From Lates calcarifer (lineage: Eukaryota; Chordata; Actinopteri; Centropomidae), in the NCBI RefSeq assembly GCF_001640805.2, contig NC_066844.1:13950543-14014542 (forward strand): 64,000 bases of DNA, in the 5' to 3' direction. Below the pieces are notes generated by a model. That model saw only the letters and a program-made list of their open reading frames with translations, did not search any database and was not told the DNA's origin. The position numbers and the translations under genes were made by a program. Positions 1 through 12,514 of this stretch are shown in pieces; within the stretch, counting starts at the first letter, position 1; every line of letters starts with the position of its first letter.

Positions 1-529
1 AGAAAACAAATGAACATATGTTGAATTATTCAATTAAGGAACAGACCCCAAATTAACCTGAAATCCTCAAAATGTTGATAGAAATAACATTGTGAACATT
101 TAGATTACGCAACGGAAAAAATATTACTAACAAAATTTTTCACAAAATCCTTAAAAATCCAGACATCAGATTGAGTATTCTAGTAATAATTAAGCCCCAG
201 AGACTTAAACGAAACCAAGGATATATGAGAGGAATGGTTTAATGTCCCTAGCCTTTTTTTAAATCATATCTTATGATGATGGAAAAATGAGAAATTGCCA
301 TTTTACTTTAATTTGAAATATGTTGTTTTCATATTAACCTCTAAAATATAGCTTTTACAAAAATGTGTTGAACCAATCATAGCTCATCATCATAGCTAGA
401 GTCTGATACCTTTTTATTTCTATCATGACAGACATCTCCCTCGAAATCAGAGTTATTTTTAGCCACGCTTACAGGATGACTCAAGGGATGGAACTGGTTT
501 TCTGTCAAGTGGTCAGTCCACAGACCAGT
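1..529. other. non-coding, nothing recognised
   Basis: AT-rich DNA upstream of setmar. I see no exon, RNA gene or clear repeat; the short open frame at 425-622 runs into the repeat that follows. Confidence 0.5.
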
Positions 530-957
530 CACTTTGGTCTCAACAACAGTGGAATGGATAGATTTTTCTTAGACATTCATGTCCCCAGAGGATGGATCCT
601 TCCGACTTTGGTGATCCCCTGAGTTTTCCTGTAGTGCCACCACATGTTGACAGTTGAGTGTTGTGGTTGAGTGAGATATTCTGACAGTTACTAGGTCTAT
701 GCCTAAGGATACAGGCTTGTTGTAATTACTTTGCAGATTCAGATTCAGATCAGGTCAAAAGTTTAGGCCAGTACCTTGGTTTGTGACTAGACACCTGCAA
801 TATTAATGACGGCATCATGTATTTTGTGTTTGTTGTGTGTTGGTGTGTGATAATTAGCAAATGTCAGTATGCTAACATGCTCAACTAAGATGGTAAACAT
901 ATTAAACCACCAAAGTACCGCCTGACAGAGCCACTACCATAACTATAGACTCTTAGT
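530..957. repeat. teleost dispersed repeat ('gctaacatgctaa' family)
   Basis: Contains the blocks attagcaaatgtcagtatgc, taacatgctcaactaagatg and ccataactatagactcttag, a high-copy repeat I recognise from many percomorph genomes. The copy is diverged. Class not certain. Confidence 0.55.
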
Positions 958-2600
958 CAACTTATTATGTTGTAGATTTATGGCTTTTTTTTAGATTGAT
1001 ATGACAGAGACAGGAAAGACATTACAGTTACATGATAGATAGGACATGCACAGGACATTTTTGGGTCTTTAATCTTACTATTAAATGCCAGCACCATGGT
1101 TGATGGAATCACTGTATATTGACTTGTATTGAAATTTAGCTCCATTTGGAGCATCACACAGGGCATAGTTTCCAACTGATCAAATAAACTGAATTTACCT
1201 GTTTGTACAAAACAACCGACTTACGTGATAGATTCATACTGTATTAATAGAAAATCCTTGATAACAAACTAAGCTGTGTTTTAAGACCTGTCATATATTT
1301 TGAAAGCTATTTAATCTCAGAAACAATGACTGTGGATCCCAACAAAGCAGTTGAGTCATGAAGCCCACATCCTTTTCAGCATTAACCCCGGCTGTTGTCA
1401 TATCAGTCAAACTGTCAATCAGTTTATTGTCAAATACTTGTACCAACTTGCTTCCACCATTTCATCTTGTGAGTATGTAATCTGAACTCTAGATGCAGGG
1501 CTAACAACTGACAGCACTAATTTTGCCCAAGGACAAAGATGAAGGCCAATTCTCAAAGGAAAATCCTTGGTCACTTGTGTACAGTGTGGAAATGCCAACT
1601 GACAATATGACCTCCCCCCATCTGCCTCACATAGCCACCAGAGAATAAACCACTGCATATCAATTACACATGACAACAATGTAGCACCAGAGAAAGGTTA
1701 GGCATGGAGACTACACAACTTACTGTGTCTACTGAAAAAAAGACTATTTTCTCTTTTTTGATCTCTTTTTCTGATCAAGACCCAGGTAAGTCATGTGTTA
1801 AGTATTTAACATACAACAGTCTAGAACCATGCATCATCTGTTGCATCACCTGATGAATTGTGTTGAACTTCAGTGAAAAAAGGCCTTCAATCATGAGTCT
1901 ACGCAATGGTCTTTACCACTGCTGGGCCTGTTTGTCTGGGCTGCTATAATCTCACAAGAAGCTACAGTCTTACTCACATGGCCACGTTTTCAGTATTGTC
2001 CAGTCATGTGGGTATTGTGAGCCTCTTCATACTTTTTCCAGTGTAGTCCAAATTTCCTCAAGGTTATTGAGGTTATTCCTGAAGTCTCTGTTTTTTCGTT
2101 ATTGTCTTGCTCACTGTGCAGGAGATCCATTGTGGATGCAGAAGAGGAATACTAGTACTTACCCTATCTTGGCCTGCCATCTGCAGGCAATATGACATTC
2201 CTGCAGGTGTCTGAATCTACACCACTGGATGCTACACCACTAGTTGTGCTGCTCAGGGATGATAATGATGATGATGATGATGAATAAAATGATGAGAGTA
2301 ACTGGACAAAGAAATGAAAAAGCAGAGAAAGAAAAACACTGTTGAACAAACATGGTGGCCTGTAAATAACAGGATGAAGTCAGGTAACACTGAGGCTATT
2401 TGTCTGGTTTCTAACAATTAATGATCTCCAGTTTCACTCTCACAGTAGTTTAGATGAAACAATTATCCCATGCTGTTCTGTATTTGTCCTTAATGAGCTC
2501 CTGCTGCCCATTTTGTCCTGAGTGTAGCCAGATGGTCAAATCGCCACACAGGTTTAATTACAGTAATGTAATGATGCGGACATATCACTGGGGGGAGCTA
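958..2600. other. non-coding flank upstream of setmar
   Basis: No exon-like open frame flanked by splice sites is seen. It holds a short GAT-rich run at 2262-2285 and leads into the setmar promoter. Confidence 0.5.
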
Positions 2601-2615
2601 GTCTTTAATTACGCC

Positions 2616-2624
2616 ACCGGAAGT
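2616..2624 (+). promoter_or_regulatory. setmar: ETS/GABP-type site, probable setmar promoter
   Basis: The sequence ACCGGAAGT is a full ETS-family (GABPA-type) site, common in TATA-less housekeeping promoters. It lies about 60 bases before the first setmar ATG (2686). No TATA box is seen nearby. That this is the transcription start region is inferred from position and motif only. Confidence 0.45.
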
Positions 2625-2685
2625 TGCAGCTTCCAGTCCGACTTTGTTTACATCCCAGCTGCTCTGTAGCTCCCACATTTCAGAT

Positions 2686-2797
2686 ATGAATGTGCTTGGC
2701 GACAGTAGGCATGGTGTGGATCTTAGCAACGGTCTGGAGAATGTCCCTGTTTTAATTGAAAAGACTTCAGCCCGTACTGACATTTCCTGACTTTCAG
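2686..2797 (+). CDS. setmar: setmar exon 1 (N-terminus), apparently frameshifted
   Basis: Candidate first coding exon. The ATG at 2686 (A at -3) opens a frame reading MNVLGDSRHGVDLSNGLENV and onward. Its DLSNGLENVPV stretch resembles the human SETMAR N-terminus (DVACGQENLPV). This frame stops at TGA 2788-2790, nine bases before a good donor (CAG|gtaacg at 2798). The exon end in the phase required by exon 2 reads LTFPDFQ, matching the human junction PFQ|Y. So the start of the exon reads in one frame and the end in another. A one-base excess, for example in the AAAA run at 2759-2762, would explain it. This may be a sequence error, a real lesion, or a sign that another start is used. The exon assignment rests on similarity at both ends. 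Confidence 0.5.
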
Positions 2798-4297
2798 GTA
2801 ACGTTAACATAGTATCTCGCAATTCAGCTGAAACCGTATAGAGTCGTCTGATGAACGTTAATGTTGAACGTGTCGTTAAGTTATTTAACTGCCACAAAGT
2901 AATGTTACATTAGCTACAATATTTAAAAAGTGGACCTAATTGTCACAGTTGATACTGGTATAAAGTAAAGTAAAAGTAAAACAGGTTAACCGCTGCTTTC
3001 TTTTTCATTGCAGACATTCTGACTTGTCACAGTAGGAGATGCACAGGTGTCACTAATTATTTATTAAAAATGGCTCTGTTCTATTCAAGTGTTTTAGTAA
3101 GTCATGACAGTGTGACAGGGAGCCAGCATGTACAGTAGCAGGGCCCTGAAAAAATTCAATAGCTTAGTATACTCTGCTATCATTAATTTTATTATTTACA
3201 TCTGTGTATTTCCTATTGTGTATGTCTGCTGTAAAAGCATTGAATTATGCTAGTTGTACTTAATAAACTAGAAACTGAGAGAATAGCCCAATACTGGATT
3301 TTTGTAGGAATGATCTCTCATATTTGTTAGTTTAAAAATTGTGATACTGATACACTGATTTATTTCTATGAAAACTTTTTGTCAGAAATTAGCATAACAG
3401 ATCATTTGTTTCTTTTTTAAATCACTGTTTGTGTATATAATGAGTATTTTTGTTTTGATTATATGGAATTCTTCTTAAAAATAAACTTGTGGTTGCATTT
3501 TGACCACAAGCTATATAAAATCAGTGCTATTTCTGCCTCAAAATATTTTTAGTATACTTTCTTAATCAGATAACATGTACACTGATACAATGTATCTGCT
3601 GTAAGAAAATATCAGCTGATATATCAACCAGGCAGATTCAGTTCAGATATCAGTTTAACTCCCATAAGTACCCCCTCAGAGGTTGTGAAAATCAAGAATT
3701 GTGAAGATACTGTGATGCTGCTGATATGTAGAGTTCCCCTGAGTAATGCTAAAACAGCAAAACAACACACATGCTCACCAGTCAGTTTTAAGTATGTGCT
3801 CTTTCTTTTCAAATTCATGTTCAAGGCGCTTAGCACTGCTGCCATGCAAGACGACATACACTGTTTACAATAGCTATAGGGCTGCCATTGCAATAAAATA
3901 CATTATTGACATGACGTAAAAAAAAATAATAATAATAATTTTTTTTTAATGATATGGTATAGTGTAATCTCCTACTTAAGCTTTGTTCAGGAAGCATCTG
4001 TCTGTGCCCAACAAAACCTGGTTCATCAACTCTATCAAACGAAATATGTTGTTTTACCATCAGATGGCAGCAAATCATTACAGGCTACAGCTACATCACC
4101 TGACTGCAGTAGAGGGAATCAAAAAATAACTGCCTCTTTAGAACCAAAGGAGTTGTCCTACTTAACACTCCTTGCTTACGATGCGCTAGAAGACCTTCTT
4201 GACTGCATTATACAAAATTTTTAAGTTCCTAAGTATATGCAAATCTTTAGACCTGTGCTCTAAATCACATTTGCTATAACTTAAAATACATTTCAAT
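2798..4297 (+). other. setmar intron 1, repeat-free part
   Basis: AT-rich intron sequence after the exon 1 donor. No additional exon recognised; human SETMAR likewise joins exon 1 directly to the SET exon. Confidence 0.5.
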
Positions 4298-4548
4298 GAG
4301 GGCTGAAACTAATGATTATTTTTAGTATTAGTTACTCTGATGATTATTTTCTTGACTAATTGTTTGATCCATAAAATGTAAAATAGTGAAAGAATATCTG
4401 TCACAGTGTCCCAAACATGATGTTTTCAGACGTCTTGTTTTCTTTGTCTGAAAGTCCAAAACCCAGAGACAATCTGGGTACTATGACATATTACAAAGAC
4501 AAGCAGCAAAATTGCACAACTAAGATGGCCATTTTTGCCTGATTTGGC
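4298..4548. repeat. teleost dispersed repeat ('agggctg-aactaatgatta' family)
   Basis: Begins agggctgaaactaatgatta and includes aattgtttgatccataaaat and gtctgaaagtccaaaaccca, hallmarks of a very abundant teleost repeat. The copy ends about 27 bases before setmar exon 2. Confidence 0.65.
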
Positions 4549-4575
4549 CTCTTCTTGACCCCCTTTATTTTCCAG

Positions 4576-5373
4576 TATTCACCAGATAATGTTGAGGGAC
4601 CAGGATGCAACGTTGACCCCAGTGAGGTCACCCTCCCTGGATGCTCCTGCCCTTCCCACTCCTGCTGCCCTGAGAGCTGCTCCTGCCTGCAGACTCGTGG
4701 GCAGGCATACAACAGCATCGGCATACTGCTGGACCTTAGCCGAACAGACTCTGGTTACTGCTCACCTGTGTTTGAGTGTAACGCCCTTTGCACCTGCAGC
4801 GATACCTGCTGTAATCGTGTTGTGCAGAGGGGGCTGAGACTCCGGCTGGAGGTTTACAGCACCAGTAACAGGGGCTGGGGAGTACGGACACTAGAGGCAA
4901 TCACGCGTGGGACTTTTGTGTGCGAGTATGCAGGAGAGGTGATCGGATTTGAGGAGGCCAGACGCCGACAGCTTACCCAGAGATCTGAGGAAAATAATTA
5001 CATCATCGCAGTAAGGGAGCATGCAGGTACGGGCTCCATTATCGAGACGTTTGTCGACCCGGCAGTGGTGGGAAACGTAGGCCGCTTTCTCAACCACTCT
5101 TGCCTGCCCAACCTGTTCATGCTGCCTGTCCGTGTGCACTCTGTAGTTCCTAGATTGGCGCTATTTGCTGGACGGGACATCAATGCACAAGAGGAGCTGA
5201 CGTTTGACTACTCAGGAGGATACAGTAACCAACCTCCTGTAGAGCTGCTGTCCACACAAAGTGACGCTGCCATACAGGCCAGTAGGACAGTTGGACTTCA
5301 GAGGAAAGCATGTCACTGTGGTGCCAACAAGTGCACGCAGTTCCTTCCACTGGATTTATCTATTCTCAACTGA
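4576..5373 (+). CDS. setmar: setmar exon 2: pre-SET, SET and post-SET domains
   Basis: Encodes 265 residues plus stop of histone-lysine N-methyltransferase SETMAR, a nuclear enzyme that in mammals methylates H3K36 and acts in DNA repair. The exon follows a pyrimidine-rich acceptor (ttttccag). The first residues YSPDNVEGPG match human YTPDHVVGPG, and an in-frame ATG at 4555 is intronic. Visible in order: a cysteine-rich pre-SET zinc cluster (GCSC...CSC, then ECNALCTCSDTC), the SET core with GWG, YIIA, the SAM-binding and catalytic GRFLNHSCLPN and ELTFDYSG, and a post-SET CHCGANKC. All the canonical cysteines and catalytic motifs are intact. The protein ends 18 residues after CHCGAN with TGA. 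No transposase follows: the mariner fusion is confined to anthropoid primates, so this is the ancestral form. Confidence 0.93.
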   Translation, partial: YSPDNVEGPGCNVDPSEVTLPGCSCPSHSCCPESCSCLQTRGQAYNSIGILLDLSRTDSGYCSPVFECNALCTCSDTCCNRVVQRGLRLRLEVYSTSNRGWGVRTLEAITRGTFVCEYAGEVIGFEEARRRQLTQRSEENNYIIAVREHAGTGSIIETFVDPAVVGNVGRFLNHSCLPNLFMLPVRVHSVVPRLALFAGRDINAQEELTFDYSGGYSNQPPVELLSTQSDAAIQASRTVGLQRKACHCGANKCTQFLPLDLSILN

Positions 5374-5449
5374 AATAATCCAAAACAAGACTGGCACTTA
5401 GGCAAATAGCTCTGTCAAGGCCAAACAATCCTAACTCATATAATAGAAA

Positions 5450-5455
5450 AATAAA
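5450..5455 (+). terminator. setmar: setmar polyadenylation signal
   Basis: AATAAA lies 77 bases after the setmar stop codon; a second AATAAA occurs at 5579-5584. Either could direct 3' end formation; the choice needs transcript data. Confidence 0.5.
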
Positions 5456-6943
5456 AGGAAAAAGGAAGCAGTCTGACAACTGATAAATGATTTATTTGTC
5501 ACATCCGCCCCTTTAACTGGATTCACACCAAAATTGAATGTGTTTTTCCCAAGTTCTTTTTGCATAAACCTGCTGACAAATAAACAAACAAACCAACAAA
5601 GATGAATGAATGGATGGAAAACATGAACTCCTAGGAAGAAGCAATACATTTCATCTCAAATTAGTTTTTATCTCAATGTCAAGAGATGGACTAATATCAG
5701 AGTGTTGTAGTAGTGAGAGAAGATTATTCTTTTCCTCCTGATTTTCTTTTAAAACACTGATTTAGTTATGTCTGGGTCTATTTTCAGCTTCTCTGAACTC
5801 TTGGTTAATTCAACCACTCATTAGAATAAGACAATGCAACACGTTGGTGGCTCTATAAAAACAATCAGCTGGATGAGTCATGTCTGTGCTCGTCATTGCT
5901 GTTTCCTGTTTAGTCCCCCAGTGTCTCCTGATGTGCCATTGTCTTAAATGTTGTCTCCCACTCAGTGTAAGATAATACACTGAAAACTAAATCTCAAGGC
6001 ATTTTTCTGTGAGTAAACTTGTTGACATTCCTGTCTGTTCTTTCACATGTACAATCCATTTCTTCTATCAGGGGAGGCTTGTTCTGTGTAGGACGTGTCC
6101 CTCTGGATTTATAGTCCTGCAGCTGTCATCTTGTCCTGGCACATATAAGTCCCATTTCTCACGCAACACATGAATCTTGAAGGAGCGAGAGAGTTATTTG
6201 CACCGGCAGACATGGAAGGAATGATAGGTTTCTTTTAATAGTTACACAGGCTACAGAATTGATCTTTACATCCGTTCAGATGCCAAAGCTTTGTTAAGAG
6301 AAGTTATTTTTTTTTCCCAGAAAGCAAAATTCATACATAAAGTAATAACTGTCATAAGTCTCCATCAACTTGACATTTCTTCTCCGCGTTCATGCTATGC
6401 AGCCTCCGCGTGCAGATATTCTCAGCTTCTTATCACAGTTGGCACTCAAACCTCAAGAGGGGTGGGACCAATTAAAAAGGGCCAGGGGGGTATTTTTATA
6501 TAGAAACAGGCTTTATTCCCCTGTCAAAGGAGAGTGAAGGTGTCCCACTTTAGTGTGACCATTCTGAAATCAGGACCTTCTCCTCTCAATCTGCCCCATT
6601 TCTAGTCTAGACCTGCTTTCATCTTATTAATATCCACATCTGGGTTAATTAGGATGGAGACCGTGTTTCATCCAAAAATGGGATCAATGCTCCAGCCACA
6701 CTGGGGCTGAGAGAGAAACTAAATGGTGGTGGTAGGAGATGGAAGCCCTCTGCTGATCGGAGACTGCTGTCAAGTTGATTGGTTTTTATGTCGCCCAGTG
6801 GAGAGGCAAACAGCACAGGATGTTGTTGTGCTGACCTACATTTTCTCCTTTGTGAGGGTTACCTGGGATTGTTTCTCTTTAAAATGGGCTGTGTCTTTGC
6901 ACCTGATGTGATTTACACTTAAGGAATGAAAACTTAAAACTTA
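5456..6943. other. setmar 3' flank / intergenic
   Basis: No exon of sumf1 or other gene recognised on either strand. A second AATAAA for setmar lies at 5579-5584. Confidence 0.5.
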
Positions 6944-7507
6944 AAGGAATGGTTAGACATTTTGGGAAATGCACGCATTCACTTCCTTTCCATTAGTTAG
7001 ATGAGAAAATTGATACCACTCTCAGGTCTGTACACTAAACATGAAGTTACAGCCAACAGCTGCTTAGCTTAGCTTACTACAAAGACTGAAAACAGGAGAA
7101 AACAGCGAGCCAAGGCTGTGTCCTAAGATAGCAAGATCTGCCTATAACATCTATGGAGCTCACCAATTAATACTTTTTTAATTTGCTTGAAAACTAGAAT
7201 GCAAAATCAACATTCATTTTCACAAATGGTTTTATTTCTTGGCCAAGCACAGTCACTTCCTTTAGTCTCCACGGGTTGCCTGGCAATGTCACAGTGACGA
7301 CAAAACATTGACAACAAATGACACAGAGAATATTAATTATGGAGCTCTACAGAGCCGGGCTAGGTGTTTCCCCTTGTTTCCACATTTTATGCTAAGCTAA
7401 GATAATTGGTTGCTATCTTCAGTAGCTTCATATTTAAGGCATAGAAAGCCTCATCTTACTCTCGAGCAAGAAACTGAGTAAGAATATTTACAGAAATACC
7501 AAACTAC
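6944..7507. repeat. foldback (inverted-repeat) DNA element
   Basis: The left arm (ggaatggttagacattttgg ... ttagcttagctta ... aaacagg) and right arm (cctt-gtttcc ... atgctaagctaa ... ataccaaactactc) are inverted copies about 160-190 bases long. The arms flank a central part near 7140-7340. This is a familiar teleost foldback/MITE-like family. Confidence 0.75.
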
Positions 7508-8311
7508 TCATCATATTGCACTTGGATTTGACCTGACACACATACCAAAAAATAAATCCAACAAGTTCAAATTCAAATGTATTGACATCTGTAGGGTGCA
7601 TGGTATAACCTTCAGTTTGAGTAAAAGAATAGTCAGAACAGTGGGAGAAAATATGTCTTTTACAATAGATGCTAAGATGCAGTATTCCTTCAGAAATACT
7701 GTACAGCTATGTGGAGGAATGTGGTTAGATATTAGTTGTCTCCATGGCCTTGGTCCATGGTCATCCAACAGTTTATACAGAGAAAAAAAAATACCCAGGC
7801 ATTTCTCAAGCCAAAGGATAAAAATGTATGGAAGCTGACTCATGTGCAACGGTCTGGTATTTTAGACTCTACATTTAATTTGAAGACAAGATCATTTCAA
7901 TCAGTGGCTCTCATTGTTGTGCCTTTGTGATAAATCAGACCCTGTCTTCATAACCAATCTACTCTAAGTGCAGTCTCTCATCTGTCAGTTTTGAGTCAGA
8001 TGTCCCTGGAATCCCTATGGCAACCGGCTGTGTGTACAGGAGGTGATTTGGACAGCAGTGGTTGGTTCTGAGGTGTATGAAGGCCGTTCACAAATCCCGA
8101 CTGTAGAAGAGCTGGGCTGCAAATGAATGGCTCCTTTCCAGGATGGTCACCTAGCAACCACCAGTTAATCACATGAGGTGAACTTCCCCACCGAACCCCC
8201 CACCCCCGCCCTCCGCACAATCACAACAAGGATGCTTTACAATGCAGGAGCCAGTTACGTCATTTTGTGATTGTGTATTTTTATTGTTGCTGTGTGTTTC
8301 AGGAAGAAACC

Positions 8312-8520
8312 GTGAGATATAACAATCATTTTGTGACCTTCATAGATGCCGATCTTGCTATCTAAGGACAGAGCCTGGCTAGCTGATTCCTCCTGTTTTC
8401 AGTCTTTATGCTAAGCTAAGCTAACTGGCTGCTGGCTCAAGCTACATGTAGCATACAGACATGACAGTGGTATCCATCCTCTCATCTAACTCATTTAAAG
8501 CATATGAATTCAGAAAACCC
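8312..8520. repeat. partial second copy of the foldback element
   Basis: gagatataacaatc, gacagagcctggctagctga, cagtctttatgctaagctaa and gacagtggtatccatc match the right half of the family seen at 6944-7507 more closely to its consensus. The left half is missing. Confidence 0.65.
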
Positions 8521-10904
8521 TAAAAATGGCCTGTTATCCTGCAATTGCCACTTGTGGCAATGTTACATTAGTCTCACTTCAGATTCTTGTAAATAGGGTG
8601 TGTTCTCAATTAATTAAAGGTTAATTGGAAGGAAGATAGGACTTTTGTCTAAAGGACAAACAAAGATACACCTTATGCTAATGAGAGCCATGCATCACAT
8701 TGATGAAGGAGCAAGGTACTATTTCAGGGTGAGTGACCAGTGGAGAAATTGCAACTGGCATTCCATTTTTTCAAAAATGGAGCACCTCTCTGATGAGGGA
8801 GCAGATGTCCTTGCCATGTAATCCTGCAGCCAAATCCAAAAAAAAAAAAAAAAAAAAAAAAAAGAGAGAGACAAGAGAAACAGCAGCAGCTATCTATTTC
8901 TAAGTCCAATTTCAAATGAACCACAATACACCACCACAATACTGTAACTGTTAAGAAGATTAAACAGCTTTTTGGAAGCTATAGGTCATTGAATTACTCA
9001 GTAGGAAAATAATCAAATAGTCAACTGTTTCACCAAAGTAAACTGTCAAAACAAGTGCCTATAGTGAAGAACTGATTATTCTTCAAAATAGAAGCTTTTT
9101 AGAAATGTATGTGACTCATCATTCGCCAACACGTTAGATGTTTTTTTTTTTTTTTTTTTTTTTTTTTACTATGTTATGTCCTGCTCCAAGTGTGTGTATT
9201 ACAGAGTGGGTTGTATTTTTGCAGCTTCACCTCAACGTTAAAGGAAGGGAATTTCAATGGGTTTTTTTTACACTAACTCCTCCCATCACAGATGTTAAGT
9301 TAAATTTGGCCCAGGGACACCTGCAGCTGTGCTCAGCAGGAAGCTCTGAAGCCCAAGAGGTAAAGTACCCACCTCTATAGCTGCTCTCACCACTGATGAG
9401 ACCTGCACGTACATATCCTATCTACACCTACACTATGTTTACAGTGCATAGATTCTTAGCTAAGCAGTTTTGGAATGTAGCTCTGCAGCCATCAGTATGC
9501 TTCGAGGTGGAGTGGAATTTAGAAGCAACATTTTTAACATATAAATACAAGGGAAACCCTGGTTATAATGAAAACAAGGTATTATTTTCTAAAGATCCTG
9601 GTAATGATAGGTTTAATCATATCCTACGATAACCCAGAGATTCGCCTTGATTTAATCACTGTCATTATTTCCCACTGCAATCACAGTCTTGCATAATGAC
9701 CCAGTCTGTTCCCACTGAGTCTAAGTGCTTGGTGGGGCATGTTATGTACTTGATGTTGGGGTTACAGTTGAGGAAGACACTTAACTGCACATGTCAGGCT
9801 CAGACTAATCATGTGTGAGCTATTAGACATCCTTGTGCAACAGCTCACTGACAAATAGTCGATCCCAAGTGTTTCTGTGCAAGCTAAGCTGTCACAATCC
9901 CATTATCAGTCCTGTTTCACTGTTGCAACATCCAACAGGATTTGTGTACTCTCTGGAAATATGCACTGCACTATTAAGTTAATGTTAACAGAGCAGCTAC
10001 AATTCATTATATTGTATCCTTTTAAATTGGTAATTGTGCAAAAAAAAGTCTACAAATTGTAATTGAACTAAAATGTGTAGCTCTAAGCCAGAGAAACCTT
10101 TATTCATCTTAATGATTACTTTAAAAAATATATAAGGAACACTAAAATACATATGTACACAGGTTAGTTTAGGAAACCAGGTAGGTTATAACATCATGAA
10201 AGTGAGGCTAGGAGTCCTTCCATCCTACTGATCCCTAATGGATTACCTGCAGTTAAATCAGCTTACAGAACATGTTCTGCAGGTTAAATAGGTGACTTCA
10301 GACCACTGCCTTCTTGGATATTGTTCTCTTTCTGCGGAGCAACAGTGTGCGAAATTCCACTCAACTCATATCTGTGTCTGTAAATCAAACACCTGGCCAG
10401 ATAATTTCCTCTGGCATACATGTACGGTCTGGCATATTGATTATGCCGTAACCAAGGGGATGTGGTGAAGTGATCCTCTGCTCTGTGCAGGGTGTGTTTA
10501 TGAAAGGGGTGGGGGTGCTGAATGTAGCTGGGTATCTGATCATTTTCGTTTTCTGTACAAAGCCTGTTCTAAGCCTGTTAATAGCTGAGAGACATGAACC
10601 CAAATGTTATAGTTATTATTATCATCACCAACAGAGAGACTGACATACAGTCAGACAGAATCAAAGATGCAGCACAGAATGTGAAACTTATTTTTCCCAC
10701 ATTGGTAACAAGTAATACCACAAAATCACAAGGCCTAATTAGAATATCTCTGCAGCTGGTCTAATCAGTCTATTTCCATTGGGGATATGCAGGTCATTAT
10801 ACCAGCATAATTGTCTTTTATTTTTAGTGAGGTAGATCTCTTTATCCTAGGGTACCATACCAATACATGTTGTCTTGCAACAAGACAAGAGGTGGGACCT
10901 CTTT
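8521..10904. other. intergenic, low-complexity tracts only
   Basis: A poly(A) tract at 8838-8863 followed by GA repeats and a poly(T) tract at 9140-9168. No gene recognised. Confidence 0.5.
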
Positions 10905-10919
10905 TTTAAGGGAGCATCA

Positions 10920-11003
10920 ACATGTATATCAACTAAAACTTAATTTCCTTGAGGGAGTCATCCCAAAAGGATCAATAAAGTCGAGTCTAAGTCTAAGTCT
11001 AAG
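10920..11003 (+). mobile_element. LINE/SINE 3' tail with AGTCTA repeats
   Basis: The segment aatttccttgagggagtcat then ggatcaataaagtc resembles the 3' end of fish LINE-type elements. It is followed by a short tandem (tctaag)n tail typical of target-primed insertion. Only the tail is present. Confidence 0.5.
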
Positions 11004-11203
11004 AGGTTGCAAGTTTTTTTTTTTTTTTTTAAAACTGAGGAGCACAAAAAGTCTTTACTATATTCTTATCTTATGCATGATGTTCAGCTGCATGTGCTCC
11101 ATCCCACTTCTTCCTCAGCTGGTTGACCTTGGTCTGCAAAAGAAGAAGAGAAAGCTTCTTTGAAAAACCTGGTCTCTTAGGAGAGGCAGATGTGGCAATC
11201 TAC

Positions 11204-11204
<1 letters not shown>

Positions 11205-11254
<50 letters not shown>

Positions 11255-11260
11255 CGTGTG
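11205..11260. repeat. (TG)n microsatellite
   Basis: About 23 TG units followed by CGTGCGTGTG. Confidence 0.97.
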
Positions 11261-12483
11261 ATCTGAGTATATTGAAGAATGGTAAACCTCTCAAGCTTTG
11301 ATTGCATAACTGACTGGACTCAGCAGAGACATGATGTCATTCACAGTCTGCATACATCACAGAGTGAGAAGAGATGGCAGATGGTGAGAGGACAAGAGAC
11401 TGGTGTTTGTATGACCTTCTTTTCACACTATGCCAGGAGGTCTTGTGTACAGTTAGTGTGTTTTAACACCACATTTGTTCGTACCACATACAGTAGTTCT
11501 GTTCTCCAGTTGTGTGCGTCATGTACTGATCCTGAAAAAGCCTGACTCATTGTTCCAGTTCTCAAAGCTCCCATCATAGAGTTGAAATTGTCAACTGAAT
11601 TAGGTTTAGAATAAGAGACAGTGGATGTGAGATTTCTGAAGTTAAAAGAAGTTCTATCAGTATTCTACATTTAGCTTGAAATCGCTAATAAGCCATTATC
11701 TATGGTTCTTGCTCCCAGAGGTATCATGTCTTCAGTGGTTCATTGTCCCAGATCCAGAACACCATTTAGAGGCCAGCACATTGTTTATAGAGTTACAGAG
11801 TTACAGAGCCCTCCATCTTTCCTTTAACAAGACTTAACTTGTGCTGGACTTTGGAACTTAATCTTTGATATGAATTGGAATAATGAAAAACACAAGAGAG
11901 TCTTTGTTGCAAGTATATTTAGCCCTAGTCTAACATTTCTGATGAATGTGGGGAATGGTTTGCAGGCATGGCCCACACAGAGGACTATCGGGGGGGCCTC
12001 AGACTAGAAAACTACCAACCATTGTGCCCACTCATCGCTGCTAAGGGAAGGCCTGAATCTGCACATGAGAATACTCACTCTAACACATGCACAATGATGA
12101 ATCTCACAATCTGTGCACCCACACAGATGGTCGCTGCATTTTGTCATCCCTCCATCTCTGCTGCACTCCAAGCATGCAGATGCTGTGTTCATTAATTTGT
12201 TAGTCATTTTGTTAATTCTGTTAGAGAAGGCAGCTTCATGTCTCCAAGTCAGCAACAAGTCAGACTACCAATCAGGATGAATCACCTCTCCCTGCCAAAC
12301 TTGCACTCTTGTTCATGACCCTTGCAGTATGTGAGAAAGCAATTCTGTCTCCACACCCATCCCATCTCATATCTATCTATATCAATGGCTCTTTTGCAGT
12401 CATACACTGTGTGGGGGGAAAAAAGCCTTCTGGCAGCTGACTAGCTTCAGGTTCAAGCAGGATACTATAATAAAACACTGGCC

Positions 12484-12514
<31 letters not shown>

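Noticed and set aside
2598..2897. 99-codon open frame on the - strand
   Set aside because: Opposite the setmar promoter and exon 1; no similarity seen.
4555..4575. ATG at 4555 as the start of setmar
   Set aside because: It lies in the pyrimidine tract before the acceptor at 4575; family similarity begins at 4576.
5374..5700. Mariner transposase fusion to setmar
   Set aside because: A stop codon at 5371-5373 ends the protein and no transposase frame follows.
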